Assembly: GCA_002748425.1 (NCBI GenBank)
Contig: PDSJ01000013.1
Span: forward strand, 62,001-126,000
Source of the DNA: a candidate division KSB3 bacterium
GTDB taxonomy: Bacteria; Moduliflexota; Moduliflexia; Moduliflexales; Moduliflexaceae
DNA: 64,000 nucleotides
Direction of reading: 5' to 3'
Made by a program: the position numbers and the translations under genes. Shown here in pieces: positions 53,394 through 62,639 of this stretch. The first letter of the stretch is position 1; the number at the start of each line of letters is the position of its first letter. Below the pieces are notes generated by a model that did no database searches, had not been told where the DNA came from, and was given only the letters and a program-made list of their open reading frames with translations.

Positions 53394-56033
53394 TCAGCGT
53401 TTTTCTTCAATTGTTTTTTTAGCAAGTGCACACAGCAGCAGGCCGCTTCCGAGAAGCAGGTACGTTGAGGGTTCCGGCACAGCTACTGATTCCAGCACCC
53501 GCGCAGAGGTCGTATTGCTCTGGCGGTCACGAATGAACGGCGTATGCCATCCCACAAAATATGCCGTCAATACCGCTGTATTTTCTACACGTTCCCGCAC
53601 CAACGCATCCTGATTGACGAGTACGTCAAATGAGATTTCTATCGCGTCACCGGATGCCAGCTCTCCTGCATATTCGAGCTGATCAGAGAAGTTCAGCTCG
53701 ACTTTTTCATCATTAATTTCGAGACTGGAGGCGATGTACTCGACCAAGGGACTCAACGTATCGGAAATCACCAGAGAAATCGCTGATTGAAACGTATTCA
53801 CGGCAGAAATGCTATACGAAATCGTATCACCTCTACAGACAAAAGGCTGTGACGGACTTCCTCCCCGATCTCTATGCAGCGTCTGTTCTTTTGAGAAACG
53901 AATTTCTCCAGAGTCTTCTTCAAACGTCGCGGTGATCTGTGTATCTCGATCCATCGTCACACGGCAGACGGTCTCCGTCCCACAATGTGCTTCCGACCAT
54001 CCGGAAAAAATATACCCGGGTCGTGCTGTTGCAACAAGTTCGACAGAACTCTCTTCCTGATAGAGTGCAACAGCTTCCACGCAGCCCTCTCCACAATCGA
54101 TTCCGGCCGGCTGGCTGACGATCGTTCCATAGCCGCTTTTATGAATGGTTAATTGATGAAAAGCGCTTTCTCCCTGAAAATATTGTGTTGTCGGATCGTC
54201 TCCAAATCGTATAATCGCATAACCGTTTTCACCGCTCGTATTTTTGAGAGCTAAAAGTACAGAGTAATTTCCCGCTTGACGCCCGTCAGGAACCGTATAA
54301 TCATATTCCCACTTCCTGTCATGTTGTCCTACCTTGATATCATGCTCTTTGGGAGAGGGAAACTGATAGGGGTCTTCGAGGAGGTCCAGACTTAACGCGA
54401 CCCGTTCAATGGCCTGACCATCTGGAACGGTGATGGTAAAATGAATTGTCTCTCCGGAATTGACCTGTGACGCAGAGGCTTCGGCTCGTAATCTTACAGG
54501 ATAATTCCGGCATTGTCCTTCGAGCAGCGCTGTCCCGTTTACGAGATGATCCGAGAGTCTGTTCAGATACACTTCCAGATTATCATAGCCCTCTACTCCA
54601 GTATACCTGACAGAGAGCTGCTTCCCGGTATGATCTTGCGTCAGGGGGTCGAGTCCATTGCAAATCTCCCATTCATCCGGCATACCGTCATCATCAGAGT
54701 CCAGCGGCGGCAGCGGAGCCTCACTCCAGTCAAATTGCAGAGCGTCATTTCTGGGCGCGCGGCTCCAGTGCGTCGGATCGATTTCCTCCCGTTCCACCCA
54801 GCTCATCAGACGTCGATCCATCGGATCACGGGGGAAAGCTCCGACATTTTGAATCATATACTGCACGAGTTGCTCGGTCGGAGTATACTGAATCGTGGGA
54901 TAGCTATGACGGCTGGAACGATGGATTCCCGGTACCGGATTCGTATTTGGATGAACGTAGGTTGCCCAGCCAAAAAGTTCAAAGTCGCTTGAATCAGGGT
55001 ATATGTTCATCTTATTGCCGGCAACGTAGAACGCGTTGTCGGAATTATCGCCGTAAAAAGCCCACATCCCGAATTGATACGGCGATGAGTAGCGGCTATC
55101 ACGAACGTAATAGTAATTATTCACCAAATTGACATTATATTTGTGATTCATCGGACTTTCATCAAGATATGACCCCTTAAAGACGATCGGAGTCCCGGCA
55201 TCCCACATCACATTATTCGAGAGTTCCAACTCCATGCTGTTCCCGTCCCGGCAGTAGGAATCGTCTTTGTCGTCGCTGCAGTCAACCTGAGGCATACGGC
55301 CCTGTATGCGGTTAAACATATTGTGATGGAACGAGATTCTCGTATTCGGTTTTTGGTACGATCCATACTTCACCAGAACACCGCCTCGGTCGGCATGAGA
55401 CCCCAGTGTCTCGGCAAACAGAGAGTTCTGAACGCTGAAATTTTTATTATACGAAATTTGCATGACCTCGTCACTCGCTCTGCCGAAAGAACAGTGATCC
55501 AGTATGACGTTTTGGGCATTATTGAGGCGGATTGCATCGTCAAGTGCATTCTCGCGCCCGGCAGGACGAGAGCGCAGATGGCGGATAATCATATTATCGA
55601 CATCACAGCGTTCCGCGCCGTTGCACGAGGTAAAAAGTCCGGGAAGAATCACCCCTCCGGGAGATGTGTGGCCAGCAAGAGTAAAATCGCCATGCTCTAT
55701 ATGAGTGGTATGAATCCAGGAAGAACCGGGCGAGATAAGCCCGCTTATTTTAAAGAGAATATATCGGGGCTTCAGCATGTCAGGATTTTCATGAAGATAC
55801 CCAAGCGCTTCATTGAGCGAGCCAGGACCTTCAGGATTCAAATTCGTGACATACACGACATCACCGCCTCTTCCTCCGCTGGCATTGGCCCCAAACCCCT
55901 CTGCTCCGGGAAAAGCCCGAAGCTCTGCGGCTGATTGCACAGGAAGCAGGGCACAAAACCCTACTACAAGAATCGTTACAACGTAGAAAACTGTTAAAGG
56001 GTATTGTAAAAAGTTCATTCGATTATTCATCAT
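53394..56033 (-). CDS. PEP-CTERM surface protein with pectate-lyase-like beta-helix
   Basis: An 879-residue exported protein. Signal peptide (about 1-36), then a right-handed beta-helix of the pectate lyase type (about 40-400: 'RAFPGAEGFGANASGGRGG', 'DHCSFGRASDEVMQIS'). A calcium-loop-like 'DSDDDGMPDEWE' segment (about 450) follows, then a region with InlB/Flg_new-like repeat ('GYIFSGWSEAHCGTETVCRV', about 650-715) and a DUF11-like domain (about 730-840). The end 'VPEPSTYLLLGSGLLLCALA' plus basic tail is a PEP-CTERM signal, processed by exosortase. A sigma-54-type promoter lies 120-140 bases upstream. It may bind or cut polysaccharide at the cell surface; start ATG 56033, 56030 or 56018 is unresolved. 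Confidence 0.88.
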   Translation of the reverse strand: MMNNRMNFLQYPLTVFYVVTILVVGFCALLPVQSAAELRAFPGAEGFGANASGGRGGDVVYVTNLNPEGPGSLNEALGYLHENPDMLKPRYILFKISGLISPGSSWIHTTHIEHGDFTLAGHTSPGGVILPGLFTSCNGAERCDVDNMIIRHLRSRPAGRENALDDAIRLNNAQNVILDHCSFGRASDEVMQISYNKNFSVQNSLFAETLGSHADRGGVLVKYGSYQKPNTRISFHHNMFNRIQGRMPQVDCSDDKDDSYCRDGNSMELELSNNVMWDAGTPIVFKGSYLDESPMNHKYNVNLVNNYYYVRDSRYSSPYQFGMWAFYGDNSDNAFYVAGNKMNIYPDSSDFELFGWATYVHPNTNPVPGIHRSSRHSYPTIQYTPTEQLVQYMIQNVGAFPRDPMDRRLMSWVEREEIDPTHWSRAPRNDALQFDWSEAPLPPLDSDDDGMPDEWEICNGLDPLTQDHTGKQLSVRYTGVEGYDNLEVYLNRLSDHLVNGTALLEGQCRNYPVRLRAEASASQVNSGETIHFTITVPDGQAIERVALSLDLLEDPYQFPSPKEHDIKVGQHDRKWEYDYTVPDGRQAGNYSVLLALKNTSGENGYAIIRFGDDPTTQYFQGESAFHQLTIHKSGYGTIVSQPAGIDCGEGCVEAVALYQEESSVELVATARPGYIFSGWSEAHCGTETVCRVTMDRDTQITATFEEDSGEIRFSKEQTLHRDRGGSPSQPFVCRGDTISYSISAVNTFQSAISLVISDTLSPLVEYIASSLEINDEKVELNFSDQLEYAGELASGDAIEISFDVLVNQDALVRERVENTAVLTAYFVGWHTPFIRDRQSNTTSARVLESVAVPEPSTYLLLGSGLLLCALAKKTIEEKR

Positions 56034-56640
56034 TGTGAAAATTTCAGAATCCGGACAGTACGCTGCATTACAGTGAAAACCTCCGGAGAGAAACTGCAGA
56101 ATTCATTCCAGTCATACATGCTTCCATGGTCACATGGCCTTCAACTTCTTTAACAGCAAGTGCTATGCCATGCCAGCACTTCACTGGAAACCGCCTTCAA
56201 GATGACAGATACAGGACTGGAAACGTCTGGCAGGAAAGCTAAGTCGCGCGACACAGAACCCAAGACATGAACGTCTCTTTCAAAACGTTTTATCGGAATC
56301 CTGTGAACAGCGCATGAGGGATTTTTCCCAGTTACGTTCTAGTGGGGAAATTTTTCCTGGTAGGGAGATGCAAACAGTACGCTCAATATACTGCTTATGA
56401 ACAAAATATGAAATGCTATGATAGTCTCCTCTCATGAGCACGGCGCAGCAAAGTGTCGTATGCCCATGCAAGACCAGCGCTCTTATGGAGTATTTGACAC
56501 ATACTCGCGCAGACCAGCAGTCGAATCACGTAGAAAAAAGAACTTATGACGCCCCAAGCACTCACACGTGTTCTATTCAAATGACCGAGAGCTGATTCAA
56601 CAGGCTGAATAACTCGTCACCGTACAAATGGGACGCTGCC
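56034..56640. other. 607-base upstream region of the PEP-CTERM gene
   Basis: No convincing gene on either strand. The main recognisable element is a sigma-54-type promoter at 56155-56170. The rest, up to the end of the glycosyltransferase gene at 56641, may hold activator-binding sites; I saw no clear palindrome pair. Confidence 0.45.
56155..56170 (-). promoter_or_regulatory. sigma-54 (-24/-12) promoter of the PEP-CTERM gene
   Basis: On the minus strand TGGCAT-AGCAC-TTGCT matches the consensus TGGCACR-N4-TTGCW at all but one position, with the correct GG/GC spacing. The transcript would begin near 56143, about 110 bases before the start codon. PEP-CTERM genes in other bacteria are known to be under RpoN with the PrsK/PrsR pair. 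Confidence 0.7.
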
Positions 56641-57756
56641 TCAGGCAAGACCGAGAGTTTCCTGATACACTTTGATAATTGATGCTGTATGCGCCTCAAG
56701 GCTGAACAGACGTTCCACTCGCGCCCGTCCCTCTGTTCCCATATTTTTGCGGAGCGTTGGATCGCCGAGCAACTGTAACACAGCTTCTGCCAACTCCCCT
56801 GGAGCGTGGGGCTCCACCAGAAAGCCGGTCTTACGATTCTCCACGACTTCGGGAATCCCCCCGACTCGTGTCGCCACAATCGGCTTAGCACAGGCCATAC
56901 CTTCAATCAAACAACGGCCGAACGGCTCAATATGGGACGCACAGACCACAACATCCAGCTGCTTTACCAATTCAGCGACATTGTCCACTTGGCCGTGAAA
57001 GTGAACCCGATCCGACAGACCGAGCCCTTGCGCATACTGTCGTAAAATGCTCAGGCGTCCCTGCTGCTGGATATCAGCACCGATAATATCGTACTGGGCA
57101 TGATGGCCCTGCTCCGTGAGATTCGCAGCCATATCAAGGAAATCCTCATGCCCCTTAATCGGCTGAAGATTAGCGATAATCCCAATACGGGGCGTCACGT
57201 TGTCAGAAGAGCTCGGACTAAACGTATGAATATCAACACCATTATACACAATCCACTGACGAGCTGACGGACAGGCTTGTTCCAGAAATCCTCCCACCTC
57301 TCGCTGAATCGCTTCACTGATAAATATAAAGCCAAAGGGTTTCGGCAAGCGCTGAAAAAACCAGGCATAACTCTCTTCCGAGGATGGAAAGCGAATATGG
57401 CAGATGAGCGGAATCCCGGTGCTATGGGCTGCCATGACGATCGAACGTCCTCCCTGCAGGCCGTTGGCATGGATAAGAGCAATCTGATCAGAGCGAAGAA
57501 ATTGCTTCCAGCGCTGCCAGGCGTGATAGCTTCGCAGAGGACTTCTCCAGCTTGGCTGATACGGAGCTATCACTTTGACATCAACGTGAAGTGATTGAAT
57601 CAACTTGACCATCGGCCCTTCTTCAGGGCAGACAAAATGCGGATGAAAACGGCTCCCTTCCAAGCCTCGCAACAAGGTTTCCATACTGCGATTTCCGCCG
57701 CCGATTTTGGATGAATTCTCAAGATAGCCGACATGAACAGGAGCGTGTGATGTCAT
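56641..57756 (-). CDS. glycosyltransferase family 4 (EPS cluster)
   Basis: A 371-residue GT-B enzyme. The N-terminal lobe has 'GYLENSSKIGGGNRSM' with the acceptor-side glycine loop. The C-terminal lobe shows 'IANLQPIKGHEDFLDMA', 'SHIEPFGRCLIEGMACAKPIVAT' with the E-x7-E pattern and 'GGIPEVVENRKTGFLVEP'. The start ATG overlaps the stop of the flippase gene by ATGA, showing tight coupling. It is the last gene of the minus-strand cluster before the PEP-CTERM control region. The transferred sugar cannot be told. Confidence 0.9.
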   Translation of the reverse strand: MTSHAPVHVGYLENSSKIGGGNRSMETLLRGLEGSRFHPHFVCPEEGPMVKLIQSLHVDVKVIAPYQPSWRSPLRSYHAWQRWKQFLRSDQIALIHANGLQGGRSIVMAAHSTGIPLICHIRFPSSEESYAWFFQRLPKPFGFIFISEAIQREVGGFLEQACPSARQWIVYNGVDIHTFSPSSSDNVTPRIGIIANLQPIKGHEDFLDMAANLTEQGHHAQYDIIGADIQQQGRLSILRQYAQGLGLSDRVHFHGQVDNVAELVKQLDVVVCASHIEPFGRCLIEGMACAKPIVATRVGGIPEVVENRKTGFLVEPHAPGELAEAVLQLLGDPTLRKNMGTEGRARVERLFSLEAHTASIIKVYQETLGLA

Positions 57757-59249
57757 GAGCGTCGCAGTGTCGAATACAGTGCAGCCAATCCCGGATGAAT
57801 TTTGTGCAATTCTTCGCGAAGGCTGCCTCTTTCTTCACAATTGAGATAGGGGCTAATAAGTAAGATCAGAGGAAATGCCGCTGCAAACACCAGCTCTTTA
57901 AGGCATTCCAGCACAGCATCAGGAAAAAAATACAGATTATTCAACAGCGCCAGAGCGCTTCCCAAGACAAATAAGACGGTCAACCTCCGGAATTCAAAAG
58001 GAATGGGATAAATTTTTTGAAACAGTGCATAACCGGAAAAGCTGAACACGGCGTAGGTGGCCACTGTGGTCCAGGCAGCAGCAATATAGCCGTATCGTGG
58101 AATTAAGAGCCAGTTTAAGGCGATGTTGACGGCGGCTGAGAGGGTATACGCGATTGGGAGATACCAGGTTTTATTTTTAATGAATGCGCCGATGATAAAA
58201 AATTGATGAAAAGAGTACAGGCACATGCCGAGACCGACAATCTGCACAATCTTCCACGCCTCAAAATAGTCCGGAGCAGCGATAATTTTGATCATGGTGG
58301 GCGCCATGACGATCATACTATACTGGCAAACAACATACAAGGTCATAAAATAGGTGGTGATTTTGGCAAACGTTCTTTGGTAATGTTCCTGTTTTGCGAT
58401 TTCATACATCGCCGCCGCATTCCAAATTCGCCCAAACGACCCAAGAATGAGGAAATTCAGCATAAAAGGAAAACGATAACCAAGGCCGTAAATGCCCACA
58501 TCAGATAACGAGCCGAGCTCACGCAGTAAATAGCGATCGACCCGATGCATCAGGGATGAACTGAGTGCATTGGGTATAAACGGCAGGCCGAACTTCATCA
58601 TACTCCGGAGCATTGATAGCCGGAGGGGAAAACTATTATGGCGTCCAACATAGATGATGAGCCATAGGCCGACCACACCGGTTGAGAGAAGTTCCCCGTA
58701 CAACATGCCTTTTGCGCCAAGATGCATGACCACGATAAAAAGCAGATTCGCTCCGATATTCAATACTAATTTAAGCAGCGAAGCGACCAGAAAGAGCTTG
58801 GACTTTTTTTGAATGTTCAGGTAATTATTTCCGGTCGTTAACATCGCCTGGAAAAACAATAACACGATCCCCAGGTTGATAAAAACCGCAAGAGAAGCCT
58901 CTCCCAGCAGCAGGCGGGACGCAGTCCTGTTGAAGAAGAACAGACCCAGCGACCACAGTAAAGAAGAAATACAGATAAACCAGAATGACGTCCCCACCAC
59001 TGCTTTCTGCTCATCCAATGACTCGCTGCTTTTATAAAATTTGGCTGTTGCCGGCACGAACCCGGCCAGAAGAATGACAATGAGCAAACTTCTGATACTA
59101 TCGATAATTTCGATGATGCCATAGTCTTCCGGAGACAGATACCGGGTATAAACCGGCAGTAATACAATGCTGGCCAGCGAACTGGCCAGTCCGCCAACCA
59201 TATACAACAGTGAATGAAATCCGAGTTCTTTAACGGTCTTTCGGAGCAT
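57753..59249 (-). CDS. polysaccharide flippase (Wzx/MviN-like, MATE fold)
   Basis: A 498-residue membrane protein with about 12-14 helices. The start 'GFHSLLYMVGGLASSLAS' followed by 'LPVYTRYLSPEDYGIIEII' is typical of polysaccharide biosynthesis flippases (PF01943/PF13440). It should move lipid-linked repeat units across the inner membrane. It ends with ATGA overlap into a glycosyltransferase gene and begins 7 bases after another, so it is inside one operon. No Wzy polymerase is recognised within the window part of the cluster. Confidence 0.9.
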   Translation of the reverse strand: MLRKTVKELGFHSLLYMVGGLASSLASIVLLPVYTRYLSPEDYGIIEIIDSIRSLLIVILLAGFVPATAKFYKSSESLDEQKAVVGTSFWFICISSLLWSLGLFFFNRTASRLLLGEASLAVFINLGIVLLFFQAMLTTGNNYLNIQKKSKLFLVASLLKLVLNIGANLLFIVVMHLGAKGMLYGELLSTGVVGLWLIIYVGRHNSFPLRLSMLRSMMKFGLPFIPNALSSSLMHRVDRYLLRELGSLSDVGIYGLGYRFPFMLNFLILGSFGRIWNAAAMYEIAKQEHYQRTFAKITTYFMTLYVVCQYSMIVMAPTMIKIIAAPDYFEAWKIVQIVGLGMCLYSFHQFFIIGAFIKNKTWYLPIAYTLSAAVNIALNWLLIPRYGYIAAAWTTVATYAVFSFSGYALFQKIYPIPFEFRRLTVLFVLGSALALLNNLYFFPDAVLECLKELVFAAAFPLILLISPYLNCEERGSLREELHKIHPGLAALYSTLRRS

Positions 59250-59256
59250 ACGCGTA

Positions 59257-60429
59257 TTATCCTGAAGTACTCATCAAAGCCTTATATTTTTCAAAGACTT
59301 TTTGATGAGTCATTGTTAACGCAAATGACTTGCCGTGTTCTCCCATCTTGTTTGCCAGGTTGTTATCTGAAAGTATCTTCAAGATTCCATCTGCGATTGA
59401 ATCGGCATTATCCCCATCTACGAGCAGACCGGTGTTTTCATGCTGTACAGCATCGGGGACGCCGCCTGAATTTCCTCCTATCACGGGCTTTTCAAGAAAA
59501 CCAGCTTCCAGAAATACGATCCCGAATCCCTCCACATCTCCAGCAGGGCCAACCCTGTTTGGCATCATAAAAAGATCGCAGGCCGCATAATACTCGGCTA
59601 AGGCGTCATGCGCCACTTCTCCGCACCAAATAATATGATCGCTCACGTTAAGTTGATCAGCGAGTTCTTTCAGCACACGCATCCGCGTTTTGGCCTTGTC
59701 TGTTAACGAGCTTACAATAACATATTTCAGGCCGGGAAACTGTGATACGACTTTGGGCAAGGCCCGGATGACATTGTCGTGCCCTTTCCGTTCCTGCTCC
59801 AGACGACCGACGGTCAGCAGGATAGGCTCTCCCTGAAAACGCGTTCTCAATGCAGCGACGTTTTCAGAGTTCACGTGTTGCAGAAAATCCGTATTAAAAC
59901 CAGGATACACAACCGCTGTCCGAAGATCTTTTCCGGCAAGGTCTTGTATCAATTTTTCAGTGGATCGAGAGTTTGCCAGATTCAGTCTGGCGGCCCGGAC
60001 CACACGCTGAATGAGAAAGCGCTCTATTTTGTAGTTCTGAAACACGGTCACTTCATCGCCGTGGACGTTACTGACAAAGGGTTTCCGGCATAATTTTGCA
60101 AGAATATATGCAGCCACTCCCTCTGGAAAAGGTCTGGCACACTCGATCACCTCAATATTCTGACGACGTATGACCGCAAACCCGGTCTTTACAAGTCGCC
60201 ACACAACCCCCAGCCACTCATAATATTTCGGCCCATCCCAGGGAAGGGGAACTCTGAGAATGCTATAATCCACTGTGGCATCGAAGGCTTCGCTGTTCTC
60301 AACGGTGTTCGTGAGCACAACAAGCTTTTCCGGGGGATAAAGACCAAAACGATTGGCAAACATGGTACATGACCCTCCAATAACCGGAAGGTACAGTTCA
60401 GACAAAAACAGTGTTTTTTTCAGGCTCAA
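59257..60429 (-). CDS. glycosyltransferase family 4 (EPS cluster)
   Basis: A 390-residue GT-B enzyme. N-terminal lobe: 'LFLSELYLPVIGGSCTMFAN', 'RPFPEGVAAYILAKLCRKPF', 'VHGDEVTVFQNYKIERFL'. C-terminal lobe: 'TVGRLEQERKGHDNVIRALP', 'MMPNRVGPAGDVEGFGIVFLEAG' with the nucleotide-sugar-binding glutamates and 'GGNSGGVPDAVQHENTGLLV'. Such sequence is close to mannosyl- or glucosyl-type EPS transferases. It precedes the flippase by 7 bases and follows a GT2 gene by 54 bases. Confidence 0.9.
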   Translation of the reverse strand: MSLKKTLFLSELYLPVIGGSCTMFANRFGLYPPEKLVVLTNTVENSEAFDATVDYSILRVPLPWDGPKYYEWLGVVWRLVKTGFAVIRRQNIEVIECARPFPEGVAAYILAKLCRKPFVSNVHGDEVTVFQNYKIERFLIQRVVRAARLNLANSRSTEKLIQDLAGKDLRTAVVYPGFNTDFLQHVNSENVAALRTRFQGEPILLTVGRLEQERKGHDNVIRALPKVVSQFPGLKYVIVSSLTDKAKTRMRVLKELADQLNVSDHIIWCGEVAHDALAEYYAACDLFMMPNRVGPAGDVEGFGIVFLEAGFLEKPVIGGNSGGVPDAVQHENTGLLVDGDNADSIADGILKILSDNNLANKMGEHGKSFALTMTHQKVFEKYKALMSTSG

Positions 60430-60483
60430 AAGTCACACTCCTTGCTTACATCTGATAGCAACATCGTCATAGTTTTTACTTTT

Positions 60484-61431
60484 TCATCCTGCGATCTTTC
60501 GGAAGAGTCCTCCCAGTGTGCCGAGAATCCTCGCCGGAAAGTACACGGCATAAAACTTCAGCGCGTCAAACAATGTTATCTGATCCCGGCCCTTTATATA
60601 TAAACGTGCGGCATAAAGACATGCAGGCAGCACGGCCGCCAGCGCACTGATCAGAGCCACCCGGAAAGAGCCGCCAAGCGCCGAGAAGATCATCACCAGC
60701 AGAAACAGGGTCTGCCAGAATGGGACAAGCAGGCTGGGATATTCCCGTAAAGGGATTCTGCGTCCCTGCAATGATTGCACGTTCGACTGGGCCCGCCAGA
60801 TTTCCTTGCGAAACATTTCTCCATACTCCTGATCTTCTCCCAAATGGATGTACCAGCTCTTCGAGCTGTAATATAACTCGCCATATTGATGGACAGCATC
60901 AGTAAAGTAATAATCTTCACACGTCACCAGGTGTTCTGGAAAACCGCCGACTTTGTCAAAGGTCGAGCGCGCGAGCAACAGATTGCGGCCTGGGAGAAAT
61001 TGTACGGGACAGTCCAGTTCAGCGTTACTCAGAAGCACGCGAATTGTTTCCAGCCGCCCTCCGTCCGGGCTTTTCTTTTGTGCAGCACTGACTAACACCC
61101 GCTCAGGCTGACGCTGAATCTCACGCAACATAACCTCGATCCAGTCGGGAGCGAGTTGAATGTCAGCGTCCAGAAAGGCCAGAAAATCTCCCGAGGCATG
61201 CTCCACACCAGTGTTTCGCAATGTGGAAATGGTCTCATGCTCAGGGCGGAAGAGGATACGAAAAGCGCCCAGACGTTCTTGCGGGACATAGGGGCACGTC
61301 AGCTCCCGGTTCTGCGTTACCACAATGATTTCGATGTTACTCAGATCCCATTCCTGCGCCAGCACTGATTGAATGGTCAAGGTCAAGAGCTCTTCCCGGC
61401 CTTTGTGGGGGATAATACATGAAATGCGCAT
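60484..61431 (-). CDS. glycosyltransferase family 2, membrane-anchored
   Basis: A 315-residue GT-A enzyme. 'CIIPHKGREELLTLTIQSVL' starts the fold, 'FLAFLDADIQLAPDWIE' carries the DxD motif, and 'FPEHLVTCEDYYFTDAV' is the ED-type catalytic region. Hydrophobic helices near the C-terminus (about 235-270) with a basic end suggest membrane association. ATG 61431 with GAGGA 6 bases upstream is better than the adjacent TTG 61434. It lies 15 bases after the preceding glycosyltransferase gene. Confidence 0.88.
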   Translation of the reverse strand: MRISCIIPHKGREELLTLTIQSVLAQEWDLSNIEIIVVTQNRELTCPYVPQERLGAFRILFRPEHETISTLRNTGVEHASGDFLAFLDADIQLAPDWIEVMLREIQRQPERVLVSAAQKKSPDGGRLETIRVLLSNAELDCPVQFLPGRNLLLARSTFDKVGGFPEHLVTCEDYYFTDAVHQYGELYYSSKSWYIHLGEDQEYGEMFRKEIWRAQSNVQSLQGRRIPLREYPSLLVPFWQTLFLLVMIFSALGGSFRVALISALAAVLPACLYAARLYIKGRDQITLFDALKFYAVYFPARILGTLGGLFRKIAG

Positions 61432-61445
61432 CAATGGTCCTCGTG

Positions 61446-62639
61446 TTAAGATTCAGAGACAGCCGAGCCTATCGCCTCGTCAAGACGGCTCAGGTTGTTC
61501 TCCCAGTTATAATGATCTTCTATACACTTCCTGGCTCTTTCGGCCACTGTTCTTCGCAATGCCGCGTCGCGTATCAGCGAAATGACTTGCCGCGCAAAGT
61601 CCTTAGCGTCGTCTTCGACAAAGACATCCCGACCAGGAGTTGCAGTCAAGCCTTCAAAGCCCAATGAGCTGATGACCACCGGAACGCCGGCAGCCATTGC
61701 CTCCAAAATTTTATTTTGCACTCCCCTGGCAATACGCATAGGCGCTACAAACACGGCAGCCTTATGAAGATACGGCAGAACACTTTCAACAAACCCCGTC
61801 ACAGTAACACCAGGCAATTCTTCTGCCAGCTGCCGTACGGCTTCAGAGGGCTTACTCCCTACAATCGACAGAGAAACGTCAGGAATTTCTTTCCGAATGC
61901 GAGGGAGAATATCATGACAGAAATACTGCATTGCTTCTATATTGGCAAAGTAGTCCATCGCCCCTGTAAAGACTAAGTTATGTGAATCATATTCTCCGGA
62001 TCCCGGATGAAAGACGCGAAAATCGACTCCATTCGGCAATGCCGTCAAAGCGTCCCAGGCGCTGACAAGTCGATGAAAATCCTTGACCTCCTGTTCCGAC
62101 ACAAGAAATCCATGCTGAAAACGCTTCGTGATTTGAGACTCATAGGCCCGAAGCTTACGACTTTCCCGTCGGTAAATCACAGTCCATGGAAATTGAGCAT
62201 ATTTCGCATATTGCGCCCATTTTTCAGAATCGACATCAACAAAATCAATGATGGCAGGGATCGGACAGTTCTGAGGCACATATTGCGCCATTGATGAACA
62301 GTACACAAAAATCAGATCATACTCCCCGCGTTGTATCGACGTTCGGACAAGGTCCGCCAAGCGGGGAGAATAGAAAAACGGCAGCGTCAAAGGATTTGAT
62401 GTTGTAAGGGACAGTAACGCCCGCATCTTCGACTGCAGTGGAGACTGATAGACAACCTTTACAGACCGGCAGAACTTCTGTAGTTTATGCTCGTAGCGAA
62501 TTTCCTGCTCATCATCAGTCAAGCAAAGCAGTGCAACCTGGTGACGCCGGGCCAGATAACGGATTTCATGAAATGAGCGAAGTTTATCTCCTTTGTTCGG
62601 AGGATACGGAACCCGCTGTGTAAGGAACAGGATATTCAT
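61446..62639 (-). CDS. glycosyltransferase, PEP-CTERM/EPS-associated Stp1-like
   Basis: A 397-residue GT-B enzyme beginning 'NILFLTQRVPYPPNKGDKLR' and 'SFHEIRYLARRHQVALLCL', which resembles the TIGR03087 group (sugar transferase associated with the PEP-CTERM/EpsH system). The C-terminal lobe has 'FTGAMDYFANIEAMQYFCHD' and 'RGVQNKILEAMAAGVPVVIS'. The start ATG overlaps the previous gene's stop by ATGA. Its presence beside a PEP-CTERM protein supports an exosortase-linked EPS locus; the exosortase gene itself would lie outside the window. Confidence 0.85.
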   Translation of the reverse strand: MNILFLTQRVPYPPNKGDKLRSFHEIRYLARRHQVALLCLTDDEQEIRYEHKLQKFCRSVKVVYQSPLQSKMRALLSLTTSNPLTLPFFYSPRLADLVRTSIQRGEYDLIFVYCSSMAQYVPQNCPIPAIIDFVDVDSEKWAQYAKYAQFPWTVIYRRESRKLRAYESQITKRFQHGFLVSEQEVKDFHRLVSAWDALTALPNGVDFRVFHPGSGEYDSHNLVFTGAMDYFANIEAMQYFCHDILPRIRKEIPDVSLSIVGSKPSEAVRQLAEELPGVTVTGFVESVLPYLHKAAVFVAPMRIARGVQNKILEAMAAGVPVVISSLGFEGLTATPGRDVFVEDDAKDFARQVISLIRDAALRRTVAERARKCIEDHYNWENNLSRLDEAIGSAVSES

